From: Hymenoscyphus infarciens
Taxonomy: Eukaryota; Ascomycota; Leotiomycetes; Helotiales; Helotiaceae
Assembly (NCBI GenBank): GCA_001414345.1
Contig: LLCB01000235.1
Span: forward strand, 30,314-94,313
Direction of reading: 5' to 3'
DNA: 64,000 nucleotides
The position numbers were made by a program, and so were the translations under genes. The notes beneath the pieces were generated by a model. The model was given only the letters and a program-made list of their open reading frames with translations, was not told where the DNA came from and did not search any database. Positions 50,036 through 62,029 of the stretch are shown here, in pieces; positions within the stretch are counted from its first letter, which is position 1; each line of letters starts with the position of its first letter.

Positions 50036-51478
50036 TATAATATTATTATTCTAAAAAGAGACTAATCTTTTATTAATAATCTAATTTAGCTTATAAATAC
50101 TAGCTTTATAAAATTCTAAGTTAAGTTATTTTATATTAAAATATATAGTATTTATATTTATTTTACTAATAAATAAGTATAAAGTCTAGTCTTTTAAAGC
50201 TCTATTAGTAGTTTAAAGAGGCTTTAAAATAGAGTTAAAAGCTAAATTTTTAAGTAGTATTATTATAAATAAGCGGAATAACTTAGCTATGTTTATAAGC
50301 TTACTCTTTTTATATCTTTCTTATTAAAAGATTATATATTCTTTTTAATTTATATTTAACTAGTAATTTAAAATAGGTTTCTAGTTTTAGTTAGAAAGAG
50401 AAAGTAAAATCTCTTTATTAAAGTAGAAAGTTAGAAGATAATTAGCTAGCTAAGTAATCTAATTCTTTAAAAAGTTAAAAAGGACTTTAAAATAATTTAA
50501 CTACTTATTACTAATAGTTAAGTCTTACTATCTAAGGTTTAAGATAATAAAGAAATAGTTAAGAATATAATATTTATCTATATTTAGATATAGTTATATA
50601 AACTATATTACCTAGCTTTTAATACTATTATTATATCTATAAATAAATACTAAATATAATAATTTCTAAATCTTTAAAGTTATTACTTTAAATAATTATA
50701 AGCTAAAAGTTGATTTAGAAATAAGTACTTATTTACTTCGATATCTACTAAAACTTATAATTTAATATTAATTCTTATATACTAAAAGTACTCTTTATAA
50801 GGAATTATTTTCCTCTTATAAGCTTAGAAGAATTAAGTCTAGCTAGGTCGTATTTATATAAGCTTAAAAAGAGGTTTATACTTAGACTTCTTTATTTTCC
50901 TCTTAACTTAAGTTAGAGTTAAAGTACTCTTTAAATAGTTATTCTTTCTTAAGTTAATTATTTATCTTATTAATACTAAGTAGATTAAGATAATTAAGTT
51001 TAAAATACTTAAACTTACTATAATAGTAATACTTTATACTAGTAGAGACTTAGTTTATTAATATAGTCTTTAATTTTTTACTAGTAGAAAAGAGTTTAGA
51101 AGTTTATAAAATCTTCTAAGAGATAGAATAGAGTCTATATATAAGTAGAGAGAGTTTTAGTATAGAGCTAGATAAGGATTAAAAAGTATTTATCTTTTTA
51201 AATAATAAGTTTATACTAATTAGCTTAGTAGTAGTACTAGTTATAAATAGCTTAGTATTTTAGTACTTCTTTTTATCTAAGTCTAAGAGATCTACTACTA
51301 TTTTAATAAAGTTATAATTCTATTCTCTTTTAGCTAATATAGAGATGCTTTAGAGCTAGAGTATAATTATATCTTATATCTAGTAGAATCTTTCTAACTC
51401 TAGTATCTTCTTAAGTATAGCTATACTTAAGAAGTATACTAGTTAATTATATCTTTTTTTAGAGACTAAATTTTTTAG
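50036..51478 (-). pseudogene. RIPed gypsy gag and protease region
   Basis: This directly continues the pol at 43815 once the copia is removed. Minus-strand frames carry only RIP-type stops. The order implies protease near 50036-50450 and gag from about 50450 to 51440. No zinc knuckle was identified with confidence. The end near 51478 is where LINE-like sequence begins. Confidence 0.5.
51407..51434. repeat. Perfect 28-bp palindrome
   Basis: CTTCTTAAGTATAG (51407-51420) is followed directly by its exact inverse CTATACTTAAGAAG (51421-51434). A partly decayed version occurs at 58948-58973 in the related small element, so it belongs to the gypsy family's 5' region. Confidence 0.85.
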
Positions 51479-51539
51479 TCTAAAATATCTAATCTTACTT
51501 ATACTTGATTAAGAAGCGAAATTCCTTCTATAGAGTCTC

Positions 51540-53300
51540 TTCTAGTAGGCTCTTTATTCTTGTCTACGTCTCTAGAAAGAGGTATAAGGAGAGAGAAGGT
51601 TCGCTTAATTCCTCTTATTCTAGCTATTTAGTAACGCTTTATCTCTAAGACTTCCTAGTCTCTTAAATAAGGTATTATAGCTTAAACCTTCTTTAAAGGT
51701 ATTAGAGAAGCTATAGACTACTATTTAAACACTATTCTTAATAATACTCTCTTAGATCTCTTATCTCTTTTTTAAACCTTTTATACCTAGATTACTAACC
51801 TTAGCCTCTTCTACTACGAAGTATATACTAAAGAGACCTTACAGTCTCTTCCTTTAGCTTATAGTACTTACTTAGAGTATAAGGACACTACTACGCTCTT
51901 TCTAACTCTTCTCTTCTTTTTAAATACTATAAGAAAAATTTCCTACGTATAGACTACTAAGAATACCTTATTGCCTAAAAAGATGTCTTAAACTACTAAG
52001 TCCTTAAAAAAGATAATAATAATAATAACCTTACTCTACTCTCTCTCTTCTATTTAAAAGAATAAGAATAAGAGACTTAGGCTTTTTATCTAAATCCTAC
52101 TTAACTCTTTAGATAGAGTTTACTCTATCTATACTATTTTCCTAGTACTTTATAACCTAGGAATTAGATATAAAGACCTAGTATATAAGGTACTCTTAGT
52201 TAATTCTAGCTTTATTATTATCTCTAAAGATAAAGAAGCTTTATAATCTCTTCTAGTAAAGAAAGCTAGTATATAAACTCTTTTTAATACTACTAGAATA
52301 GAGCTTTTATAAGACTAGATAGCTTTCTATATTTTAAGTATCTCTTAAAAGGTAGAATCTATCTAGATTACTTAAGTAGAAGTAATTTAATTAACTCTAG
52401 CTCTTACTACTCTTAAAGTAGTAGCGTTAGTAATTAAGAAACGAATTAGAACCGACTTTATAAGAGTTTATAAAGCTACTAGCTCCTTCTTAAATAACTT
52501 ATTCTATACTACTTAGATTACCTTCTTTAAAGAAGAGAATATAAGAGGCCTCTCTACTATTCTAAACATAACTTTAATTCTAGGTAGTAGAGTCTACTTT
52601 AAGCGCCTTCTAAAGAAGTCTACTATAATTTAATACTTAAAGTACTAGTAATAGTATAATACTTAGAATTATAATAAAAGCTAATAATACTATCTCTATA
52701 GTAGTATAAATTACTTAGAAGACCTCTACTCTTAATATATTAAGTATTTTTAATATAGATTAAAGTACTTATATTATAGTAGTTCTTATACCTTAGATAA
52801 TATTATATATTAACTCTAGCTAAAAGCTACTAGACCTCTACTTTTAATAGAGAATATAAGATCTATTTAATAAGTATACTCTAAGAAATAACTAAGAAAA
52901 GAGAATAATTTACCTTATAGCTTTATAGATATAGAAATAGACTATTCTACTACCTCTCCTTCTTCTTTAAACACTTAGCTAAGTAAGAAGACTATCTTAA
53001 ACACCTCCTCTTCTCTACTTCTATACTCTATCTCTTAATCTAAGAGCCTTAATATCTACTCTAATCTCTCTTTCTTATAAGTAAATAAGAACCTTTTAAA
53101 TAATACTATCTCTAAGTCTTATAAATTAATATATATAAGTCTAGTAAGTACTAAGAGCTAGCTCTCTAACTTACTTACTCTAGATAAGTAGATATAGTTC
53201 TTATATAAAAACTATATCTTTACTAAAGAGAGATTAACTATTAGATTATAAGACGCTATCTAAACTATATCTACTTTTTACTTATTTATAACTAGAATAA
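51540..53300 (+). pseudogene. RIPed LINE ORF1 (gag-like)
   Basis: The sequence reads as coding with RIP stops. Towards its end (about 53340-53480) are clusters of Tyr with zinc-knuckle-like spacing, as expected from RIPed Cys-rich knuckles, though this zone overlaps the start of the endonuclease region. The start is uncertain. Confidence 0.45.
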
Positions 53301-56300
53301 AGACCTCTCTTAAATACTTACTTTTATATAAAAAGAGGTAAGTATTCTCTTAAGCTAATAATTACTAATCGTACTCTCGCTTAATTATTATAAGACCTTA
53401 TTTATATCGAGATTACGTTCTCTTAAAGCCTCTTACTATATATCCTTAATATATATAATACTTCTCTAAATACTAAGAGCGTTAGAGAGGCTATTAACCT
53501 TATTCTTAACTTAAAACATATTTATACTATAAATACTCTTATAGTTAAAGACTTAAATTTAAAGAGCTAGCTCTAATAACTAGACTTCCTTAGCTAAGAA
53601 AGTATATAAGCCTCTCTACTTATTAGCTAGATAGAGGATAAAGAGCTATAACTTTCTACTCCTTCTAAGATATAAATATATAATCTTAATAATACTCTTA
53701 ACCTTATCTTTTACTCTAATAACCTCTTCTAAAGAGGAGCCTCTACTAAAGTAGACCTCTCTTTTAAATATAGCTTAGATTACCTTCTACTTCTTACTTA
53801 GCTCCTATATATAGGAAATCTAATAAAGAAGAACTCGCTTTTAAAGCTTAGTACTCTTAATACTAAAACCTTTAAAATAACTCTTTAAAGTAAGCTTAAA
53901 ACATAATAGCTATTTAAACTTATAAAGTAACTAAATACTAATTTACTAGAGGCCTTAGTAGGATTTATTACTAAGAGTATATATAGTATATACCTTTATA
54001 ATACTAAGTAAGGACTTAGTTATAGATTCAAATACCTCTAGTAGAATAAGAAGTAGTAGGTAGTAGCTATTAAGACTAAGTAAGTATAAAGACGTAGGAT
54101 AAACCTATAAGCTTTAAAGTCTCTCTATAAGAGTCTAAGATAAGAGATCTAGAAAGTAAAGAGAGAACACTTCTATAGTCTAATTAATAAAGTAATAAGA
54201 AGTAAAGACGTTTTTAAGATTTATAAGTAGTACTAGAGTACTAGAGTCTATAAGTCTCTACTCTTAAAGGACTTAGTAAGCTAATTAGGCTTTACTACTT
54301 AAGAAAAGTAAAAGATCCTAGTATAAGAGCTACTTATAAATAAGGCCGAGGTTAGAGATATTCTATTTATTACTTTAATTACTACTTTCTAGTCTCTTTT
54401 ATAAGCTAATCTTACTTTATATAAGGTTAAGGAATTAATCCTTAGTAAAGCTTTAACTATATTAGAGAAAGATAAGCTTATAATAGAGGTTTTTAAAGTA
54501 GCCTAGTTATAAATATTAAGTCTTATCCTCTCTTTATTTAAAAGCTATATTAAAATAGACTTTTATTTAAAGAAATCTCTTCTATACTACTATTATTACT
54601 ATTATTCTAAAGCTTAATAAAAAAGATAAATCTTCTTCTTAAGTATACTAGCTAATCGTACTACTCTTAGTTCTTAGAAAAGGGCTTAAAAGGCTTCTTA
54701 CTAAGTAAGTCTCTTAGATAACTATTAAATACACTATTCTAGAATAGAACTAGTTTAACGCTCTTTTATTAAGAGCTATTATAAACCTTACTACCTACTT
54801 TACCTTTAATATTAAGTTAGCTCTTATAGATAAATAAGAAGCCTCTCTTCTTATACTTAATATTAAGAGAGCTTTTAATATAATACTCCTTAGCTACTTA
54901 ATTAAAAGACTTAGAGAGTAAGAATAGCTATACTACTTTATAGAATAAGTCTTCTCCTTCTTAACTAATAGATCTATAAAAGTAAAACTTAATAAAGAGA
55001 TAAGAGACACTATCTTACTTAAATATAGTCTCTTTTAAAGCTCGTCTATCTCGTTAATCCTTTTTATACTATATATCTAACCTCTTTTTAGACTAAAGGT
55101 TAGCTTGCTTCTAGTAGTATAGAGATTTAGCTATACTAATAATATTAAACTACTTACCTCTAAACTCTTAAAAGCAGGGAATATTAAGCTACTTATAAAA
55201 TAAGTAACTAGTATATTTAAGTAAGGTATAGATAAGAGTATTACCTTTAATATTAAAAAGTTAAAACTTATCTATTTCTTATATAAAAGAAAGTAAAAAG
55301 GAAGAGAGATTTAACCTCTCTCTCTTATTATAGTTAAAAGAAAGATAATAAAGCTTATAGAAGAGCTTTAATAGCTTAGTATCTTCTTTAACTCTTATCT
55401 TACTTTTTATAGCTATATTAAAAGAATAGCTAGTAAAGCTATACTTATAGCTAATACTCTTAAAAGTATAATAAATATAGTAAGAAGATCCTTTCTATAT
55501 CTTCTAAAATAAGCTACTATAGCTTATATCCTTTTAATTACTTACTTTAAATATAAGACCTAATATCTAGGCTATATAAGGAAAATAGATAGTATAAGCC
55601 TTATAAATAACTAGATTAGCTATTACCTAATACTTCTAGATAGAGTAGTTATAAAGTATACTAGAATTATTCTTCTAGTTTATAAAACTACCTCTATCTT
55701 AACACTTCTTATAAAATCTAGCTTATTAGCTACTAAGATTACTCTTATTACTAAAAGTAGAGCTTTTAAAGCTAGAACTTAACATCTTAACTTAGATTAC
55801 CTACTTAAGTAATACCTAAATAACTTTTACTTAAAAGCTAGGCTTATTTACTAGTTCTCTTAACCTCTCTCTCTTTTAGAAGAAATTAATCTAATTTAGA
55901 ACCCTTTATAGAATAGAGGTTTTAACTAATAAACCCGTCTTCTTAAAGTAGTAAGCTTAAGCTCTAATAGTAATAAAGAATTCTATAAAGCTAAATTCCT
56001 TAAATTCCTTATTTTAGTCTCTTTTATAGACTTAGTTATATTTACTAATAGCTCTTACTTAGATAATAAAAGCACTAGTAAAGATATATACCTTATAAGA
56101 AGAGAGGTTATATTAAATATAAAGCTCTTCTCTTTTAATAAAACCTTAGAAATTTATAATATAGAGGTAAAAGCCGCTTTATATAGCTTTAAACTAGCTC
56201 TTAGATTCTCTTTTTAAACCTTAGCTATAAAATACTAGATTTATCTTAATAACCTTAAAGTTATACTCTAACTAACCTACTAATCTTATAATATATCTTA

Positions 56301-56710
56301 AGAAACCTTTAATAAGATCTTCGACTTTACTTAGCTATATCTTAAGAAAATTTAAATAAGATAGTATCTTAGTTAAATAAGAATCTATAGTAATAAGATA
56401 GCTAATAAAGCTATAAGGAAAGTAGCTTACTTAACTTCTCCTTCTAGCTCCTACTTCTTACTCTATACTATTATACTTAATTATAAGACTAAGAAGATAG
56501 GAATTAAGCTTATAAATTAACTCTAGTAGACTACGTTCCTAGACACCTATAAGAGGCTAGGTCTTACTTCCTAGTCCTCGAAGCCTAGAACTCTTAAGCT
56601 ACTAAGAGAGGTCCTAGCTTAGCTAATTATAGCTTATACTAGCTAGAAAGACTTTATAGTATACTACCTTTGCTTCTTCTACTTTAATATACTTCTAGAG
56701 TTAGAGAACT
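53300..56710 (+). pseudogene. RIPed LINE ORF2 (endonuclease, RT, RNase H)
   Basis: The endonuclease C-terminal half lies at about 53420-53810: an NIYN motif, then a V-x-D-L-N-L segment equivalent to GDFNL, then a degenerate end where SDH is expected. The RT lies at about 54780-55320, with an FD-type block 2 (NIKRAFN) near 54860; the Y-A-D-D box is now TAT ACT AAT AAT (YTNN) at 55132-55143. RNase H lies at about 56035-56440, its first catalytic Asp (TDGS) now Asn. A C-terminal segment runs to 56710, where the LTR interrupts it. Stops sit at Gln and Trp positions. Confidence 0.78.
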
Positions 56711-56712
56711 AT

Positions 56713-57020
56713 TATAACGGCACGAAATATACACTACTACAAAAGAGGTATATAAGAGTGCGTTTAGCAGAATAATATACGTAGATACTAGGCTCTAATA
56801 TAGAAGAAAAGGAAAAACTATGTCTCTCTACTCTAGGAGTAGGCTATTATATATAAGAGGTTTAGATAGTATAAAAGGGTCTAAAACTGAATAACCTTAG
56901 CTAATATAAAAGCTTAAACCTATATAACCTTCCTAAAATAGATAATATAAGATAATAACTACTAAAACCCTATATATAGTAGGTACTCCTAGCTATCTAG
57001 GATAATAGCATACTATTATA
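56713..57020 (-). repeat. 3' LTR (gypsy family), 308 bp, least RIPed of its group
   Basis: It starts TATAACGGCACGAAATATAC and ends CATACTATTATA; GGCACG, CACTAC and GTGCG survive here but are TpA-rich in its relatives. The pyrimidine tract to its right is the complement of a polypurine tract, so it is a 3' LTR of a minus-strand element. No TSD partner was found. Confidence 0.75.
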
Positions 57021-57920
57021 TCTCTCTCTCTTAAAAAAGACTCGTTCTAAGTCTTCTCTCTCTTATCGTTTAGAGCTGAATTAGAATATATAAGTTATTA
57101 AATTAGTTATGTTTTATTAATTTTATTATAAGCGAGAAGGTTAGAGTCTAAATCGTAGCTAACTCGAGTTTATAGATACTTTATTTATTAAACTTATTAT
57201 AAGCGAGATAAGATATTGATTTTAGATTTAAATTATAACTAAACTAATTTATAAATACTTATAAAAGAGACTTTGTTTCTAATTCTTTAATATTAAAATA
57301 AGTATTTATATTTACTAAAAGAGTATAGTCTAATACTGTCTAGTAGGTTAGAAAAGTTCAAAGTTTAAAAAGTTTAAAATAGAAAAAGTTTAAAATAAAA
57401 AAGGTTTAAAGTAGAGTCGGAGGCGAATATTAAGAGGTAATATTATAGGTGATAGTGATAACTAGAGCGTCTCGTATATACTAAAAGTCGGAAACGACGA
57501 CTAAATCGCAAATCGTAAATCGCAAATCGTAAATCGCAAATCGTAAATCGTAAATCGTAAATTATAAAAGTTATATAATTAATAAATAATCGTAAAAGGC
57601 ATTAAATATTGAATTAAAACATATTATAGTAAGAGCTATATATATATAATATAAAAAGACTATATAAATCGACTTTTATTACTATAATAAGTTTCTAAAT
57701 TATATCTTAAAACTAGGCCTTTTTTAAACTAATTACTCTAGATTACTTAATATCGAAGTAATTAGCTTACTTTAAAAGCTTAAATAATCTTAATTTAAGA
57801 TTATTTAAGCACTTTTAGCTACTTTTCTCGATCGTATACTAATTTCCTAATTAGAGTTAGCGCTATTTATTTTATAAGCTAAAAAGTATACTTACCTTAT
57901 ATACTAACTCTCTTATATTA
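57021..57920 (-). mobile_element. Partial internal region of a gypsy-related element
   Basis: The first 400 bp match 58304-58620, the internal region beside the LTR of the next element. Similarity stops near 57440. The rest holds a heptamer array (57502-57557), an inverted repeat of 12-bp arms near 57787-57811 and unassigned AT-rich sequence. The 5' LTR is missing. Confidence 0.5.
57502..57557 (+). repeat. Heptamer array (YAAATCG), eight copies
   Basis: Eight tandem 7-bp units alternate CAAATCG and TAAATCG for three rounds and end in TAAATCG units, with a decayed ninth. It keeps CpA sites in a region otherwise stripped of them. Confidence 0.92.
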
Positions 57921-57990
57921 CTTCTTTCTTTAAATACTATATACTACTCTCTATTATTCCTTTCTTTAAAAGTGCTATTCTACTACTATA

Positions 57991-58303
57991 TATAATAGTA
58001 TAAAATATATACTACTATAAAAGAGGTATATAGAAGTACGTTCGATAGAATAATATACGTAGATACTAGGCTCTAATATAGAAGAAAAGGAAAAACTATC
58101 CCTCTCTAACTCTAGGAGTAGGCTGCTATATATAAGAGGTTTAGACTATATAAAAGAGTCTAAAACCGGCTAATATTATATATTAGCTAATATAAAAGCC
58201 CGAACCTATATAACCTTCCTAAAATAGACGATATAAGATAATTACTACTAAAACCTTATATATAGTAGATACTTCTAGCTATCTAGAATAGTATACTATT
58301 ATA
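57991..58303 (-). repeat. 3' LTR of the small element
   Basis: It starts TATAATAGTATAAAATATAT and ends GTATACTATTATA. It differs from its partner almost only by C/T and G/A changes. Confidence 0.88.
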
Positions 58304-59832
58304 TCTCTCTCTCTTAAAAAAGACTCGTTCTAAGTCTTCTATCTCTTATTATTCAGAGTCGAATCAGAGTAGTATAAGTATTATAACATTTATTATATTT
58401 TGTTATTTTTATTATAAGTAAGAAGTTAAGATATCGGTACTAAATTATATTCGTTAATACTTATAAAGAGACTTTGTTTCTAATCCTTTAATATTAAAAG
58501 CAAGTATTTACGTTCGCTAAAAGAGTATAGTCTAATCTATCTAGTAGGTTAGAAAAAGTTTAAAGTAAAATTAGAAAAAATTTAAAGTAGAGTTAAAAGC
58601 GAATTTAGAGTAGAGTTAAAAGTCGTTTAGTTAAGAAGTAGTAATAACTTAGTTAAGAGCTTACTTTAAGAGTATACTAATTTATATCTAATTCAAAGAA
58701 TTTAATAAAAAAAGGACTTCTAGCCTAGCTAGAAGTAAAAGAAAGTAAGACTCTAATTAGAGTTAGTAGAGTTTTAGCTAGTTAAAGACGAAGTTATTAC
58801 TAAAAGTTACTATATTACCTTATTCTCTTTAAAGTATTTAAAGACTTATTTATCTTCTAACTTTGAAGAAGAGTCGTTATTAGATTATAAGAAGCTCGGA
58901 GCTAAGGTGTATCCTATATATAGAAGAACTATTCTAATTCTAGTATCTCTCTAAGTATAGCTATACTTAAAAAGCAACCTTTTTAAAGTTAACAAAAGTT
59001 TCTTTAGTATATTCTTCTCCTAATTCTACTTTCTTTAGTCTAATAATATTTAGTTAGAATTAATAGTAATAACTTAGTTAAGAGCTTACTTTAGTCTTAA
59101 TAGAAAGTGTATTTTAACTAATTCGTATCTAATTCGAGGGAAGTAGTAGAAAGGCATTAGAGGTAGCTATATCTCTTAAGTAAAAGAGGTCTAAATTCAG
59201 GCTTAAAAAGTAAAGAAGAGTTTAAATAAAGGTTTAAAAGAGGGTTAGATTAGTAAGAGTTCAGAGGTAGGATTTAGTTATTAACTTTAAAGTTCGCTTA
59301 TAATTTTGTTCTCTATCTCTCTAACTAATCGTTTTATTCTTTAGTATATAGGTATAATTTAGAAAGGGTTTAGAGGGTCTTTTAGAAGAGGGTTATTACT
59401 TAATACCTTATAGTAGAACTAGGTTTAACATTTCGAAGATATCGATTTAGAGAGAGAGAGAGGTAAGATTAGATTTAGAAGCCTTCTAGATAACTTTAAT
59501 AGTCGACTTATTTACTGAACCTATATATAGTAGTCCTTATATAAAGAGGGTTATTAGAAGCCTTAGAGACACTTAGTATATCCCGCTTCTTTAACGTATA
59601 ATATACGATTTTTACTAGCTATCTATATAGATACTAAACCCTAGTATTACTAGCTATTTAAGAGATCTCTAGAATCCTAGCTATTTAAGAATATCGTTAT
59701 TTAAGTCCGATTCTAGCCTAAAGCGAAATAGGTATATTATTATTAACTTTGAATTTAAAATAAAAAGTAATAATAAGCTTAAAAGAGATATTATAAAGGC
59801 TATTACTAGCGAAGTCGAGTTTTTCCTTTTTA

Positions 59833-60145
59833 TATAATAGTATAAAATATATACTACTATAAAAGAGGTATATAGGAGTACGTTTAGTAGAATAATATAC
59901 GTAGATATTAAGCTCTAATATAGAAGAAAAAGAAAAACTATCTCTCTCTAACTCTAGGAGTAGACTACTATATATAAGAGGTTTAGACTATATAAAAGAG
60001 TCTAAAACTAACTAATATTATACGTCAGCTAATATAAAAGCCTGAACTTATATAACCTTCCTAAAATAGACGATATAAGATAATAACTACTAAAACCTTA
60101 TATATAACAGGTACTCCTAGCTATCTAGAATAGCATACTATTATA
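59833..60145 (-). repeat. 5' LTR of the small element
   Basis: 313 bp, starts TATAATAGTATAAAATATAT and ends GCATACTATTATA; CTATA follows. Confidence 0.88.
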
Positions 60146-60467
60146 CTATATATACTCTCTCTTCTTCCTTAAAATTAAGTACTAATAACGATAGAAGAAA
60201 GAAGAGAATAAGCTCTAGTAGTAGCCTTAAGTATCTATTAAAGTATAATATTCTTAGTAGTAGAACCTCTTAAAATAAATTAAATTAGTCGCCTCTTCTT
60301 TTAAATACTACTCTATATTATTCCTTCTTTTAAAAGTACTATTCTACTACTATATATACTCTCTCTCCTCTTTTAAATTCAAGTACTAATAATAATAGAA
60401 GAAGGAAGAGAATAAGCTCTAGTAGTAGCTCTAGATATCTATTAAAGTATAATATTCTTAGTAGTAG
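60146..60467 (+). repeat. Duplicated target unit: interrupted copy and empty copy in tandem
   Basis: Sequence 57921-57990 plus 60146-60263 (the two flanks of the small element) is repeated as an uninterrupted unit at about 60291-60467. The second copy shows the target before insertion (ACTACTATATATACTCTC), with CTATA once. The role of the unit itself is unknown. Confidence 0.8.
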
Positions 60468-60479
60468 TATTATAGTATA

Positions 60480-61880
60480 ATAATCCTAGAATTTTAAGTA
60501 TAGTAGAAAGTATAAAAAGAGCGATTTTAAGTATATAATAAGAGCTTAAATATACTATATTAGTTTATTAATTCAGAGCTATATAAGGTGTTTATAAAGA
60601 AGTTATACTAAAAGAAAGTCTCTATTTAAGAGATATATAATATTCTTAAAAGTAAGTATAATATTAACGTCTCTAATACTACTTTTAAGCTCTAAATTAA
60701 TATAGAGTAGAACCTTTACTAGTATAAAAAAAGTAAGACTATTCCTATCTTATATATATAAGTAATATATCTCTTTAAAGATATAGGATTATCTAATTTA
60801 AGTATAATATATATATTAAATTATAAGAGCTTTATAATTAAGCTTTAAAGGCTCTAAAAGTTATAATTTAAGATAGGCTTTCAACGTCGAAAGTTTCTTA
60901 TATAGAAAGAGTATAAAGAGCTAGAAGCTATTCTTTAGTATAAGATCTACGAATATAGCTACTTTAGTACTATAAGAAGCTTTAGCCTTAGATTCCTCTA
61001 TACGTACTTTAATACTTATAATATTAATAGAGATAGAGAGAAAAGATAGAGCTAGAATAAGATTTAAAAGGCACTATTAAAGGTTAATAAGAAGAGATAT
61101 AATTATAGATTATAAGAGATTAAGAATACTTATAGTAAATATATTATACAAAGGTCTAATTTTATATAGAGTATTAATAAATATTATAAATTAAGATTTA
61201 TTAGTATTAAGATATATACTAGTATTAATACTTATACTTAATTTCTCTTTTAAAGCTATTATAATATTTTAAACAATATAGTAGTATCTACTCTATAGTA
61301 ATATAATAATACTATAAGTAGCCTTAGAAAGATACTATACTATATTTAATTAGATTAAGAATTAGAATCTCTAATAATAGTAGACACTTACTATATACTT
61401 TATTAATAATAAGCTATAGAAAGTAGTAGAGAGCTATACTAATTTTTAGACCTATATTAATTTAATACTTCTATAGCTAACTAATATATTAAAGCTTAGT
61501 AGAAATAGCTTATAAAAGAGTTCTTAAATAAGTAGAAGATATACTTCTAAGATATCTACAAAAAGAGGTTATTTTCTAAAAAGAGCCTTTCTAATATAAT
61601 CGCTATATTATATATATATATTCTAATTATTTAAAAGAAGCTTTAAACGTTTATATATATATAGAATTACTATTATATTCGTACTAATACTAATTAAGAG
61701 TATAAAGTACTAGAAGTACTATAGACTAACTTTTACTATTTTAGAAGTAAAGAGTATCTAGTAGACAATTATAGTATTAAGATACTTACTAAGAAGCTTA
61801 CTAAGCTTTGGAATTATATAAGAATTAAGATATTAATATATATTTACTTTAAGTAACTTTAAAGTAGTATAAAATAAAAT
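60480..61880 (+). pseudogene. RIPed gene, possible Clr5-like helix-turn-helix at its start
   Basis: One plus-strand frame reads for about 450 codons with stops confined mostly to RIP-type TAA and TAG. Near the start (about 60560-60715) a segment resembles the fungal Clr5 helix-turn-helix: a helix with a KLYQ-like core, then an EIYNILKSKY-like helix, then a TTFK segment. A second helical repeat follows. The rest is basic and aromatic, without recognised domains. Clr5-domain proteins are abundant in some ascomycetes, but the similarity here is by eye. A copy of a host gene family or a transposon-borne gene are both possible. Confidence 0.35.
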
Positions 61881-62029
61881 TATTAGTATATAGATATATA
61901 CTACTAAGTAATAAGATAAATATATACTAAAAAGAAAGAAACTTATACTATAGTATACTTAGATTTAAGAGTAGAATTATTAGCGTATATCTAAGAGAGT
62001 AATTTAGTAGAATTAAGCCTTTTAAGTAA

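Larger units (their letters stand above)
39846..51478 (-). mobile_element. Ty3/gypsy relic, 3'-truncated, hosting copia copy 3
   Basis: The same family as 29595-39838 and the same orientation. It starts abruptly near 39846, at a point that lies about 590 bp inside the 3' LTR in the neighbouring copy, so it lacks the 3' LTR. Pol runs to 43815, is interrupted by copia copy 3 (43821-50035) and resumes at 50036 through gag to about 51478, where a LINE begins. No 5' LTR is seen. Its last 120 bp (51360-51478) match 58905-59055 in the small element at 57991-60145. Confidence 0.7.
51480..56712 (+). mobile_element. Tad-like LINE (non-LTR) retrotransposon relic, 3' end interrupted
   Basis: A long RIPed element with two coding regions: gag-like ORF1, then endonuclease, RT and RNase H in ORF2. 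This is the layout of fungal Tad1 or I-type LINEs. The left edge abuts gypsy gag. On the right the coding frame is cut by the LTR at 56713, so no poly(A) tail is seen. No TSD could be defined. Confidence 0.75.
57991..60145 (-). mobile_element. Small LTR element, apparently non-autonomous (TSD CTATA)
   Basis: Two 313-bp LTRs (57991-58303, 59833-60145) bound a 1.5 kb interior, with CTATA on both sides (57986-57990, 60146-60150). The purine tract on the inner side of the left LTR sets minus orientation. The interior is too short for pol; part (58905-59055) matches the 5' gag region of the gypsy copy at 51360-51478. Its LTRs belong to the same family as the gypsy LTRs here. It is best read as an internally deleted derivative mobilised in trans. 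Confidence 0.82.

Noticed and set aside
56713..57020. LTR first read as continuing coding sequence of the LINE C-terminus
   Set aside because: The frame runs on for some distance, but the stretch is an LTR homologous to six others in the window, so the reading is accidental.
57482..57564. Heptamer array considered as a telomeric repeat
   Set aside because: The unit YAAATCG does not match the fungal TTAGGG/CCCTAA repeat, and the array is only eight units long and internal.
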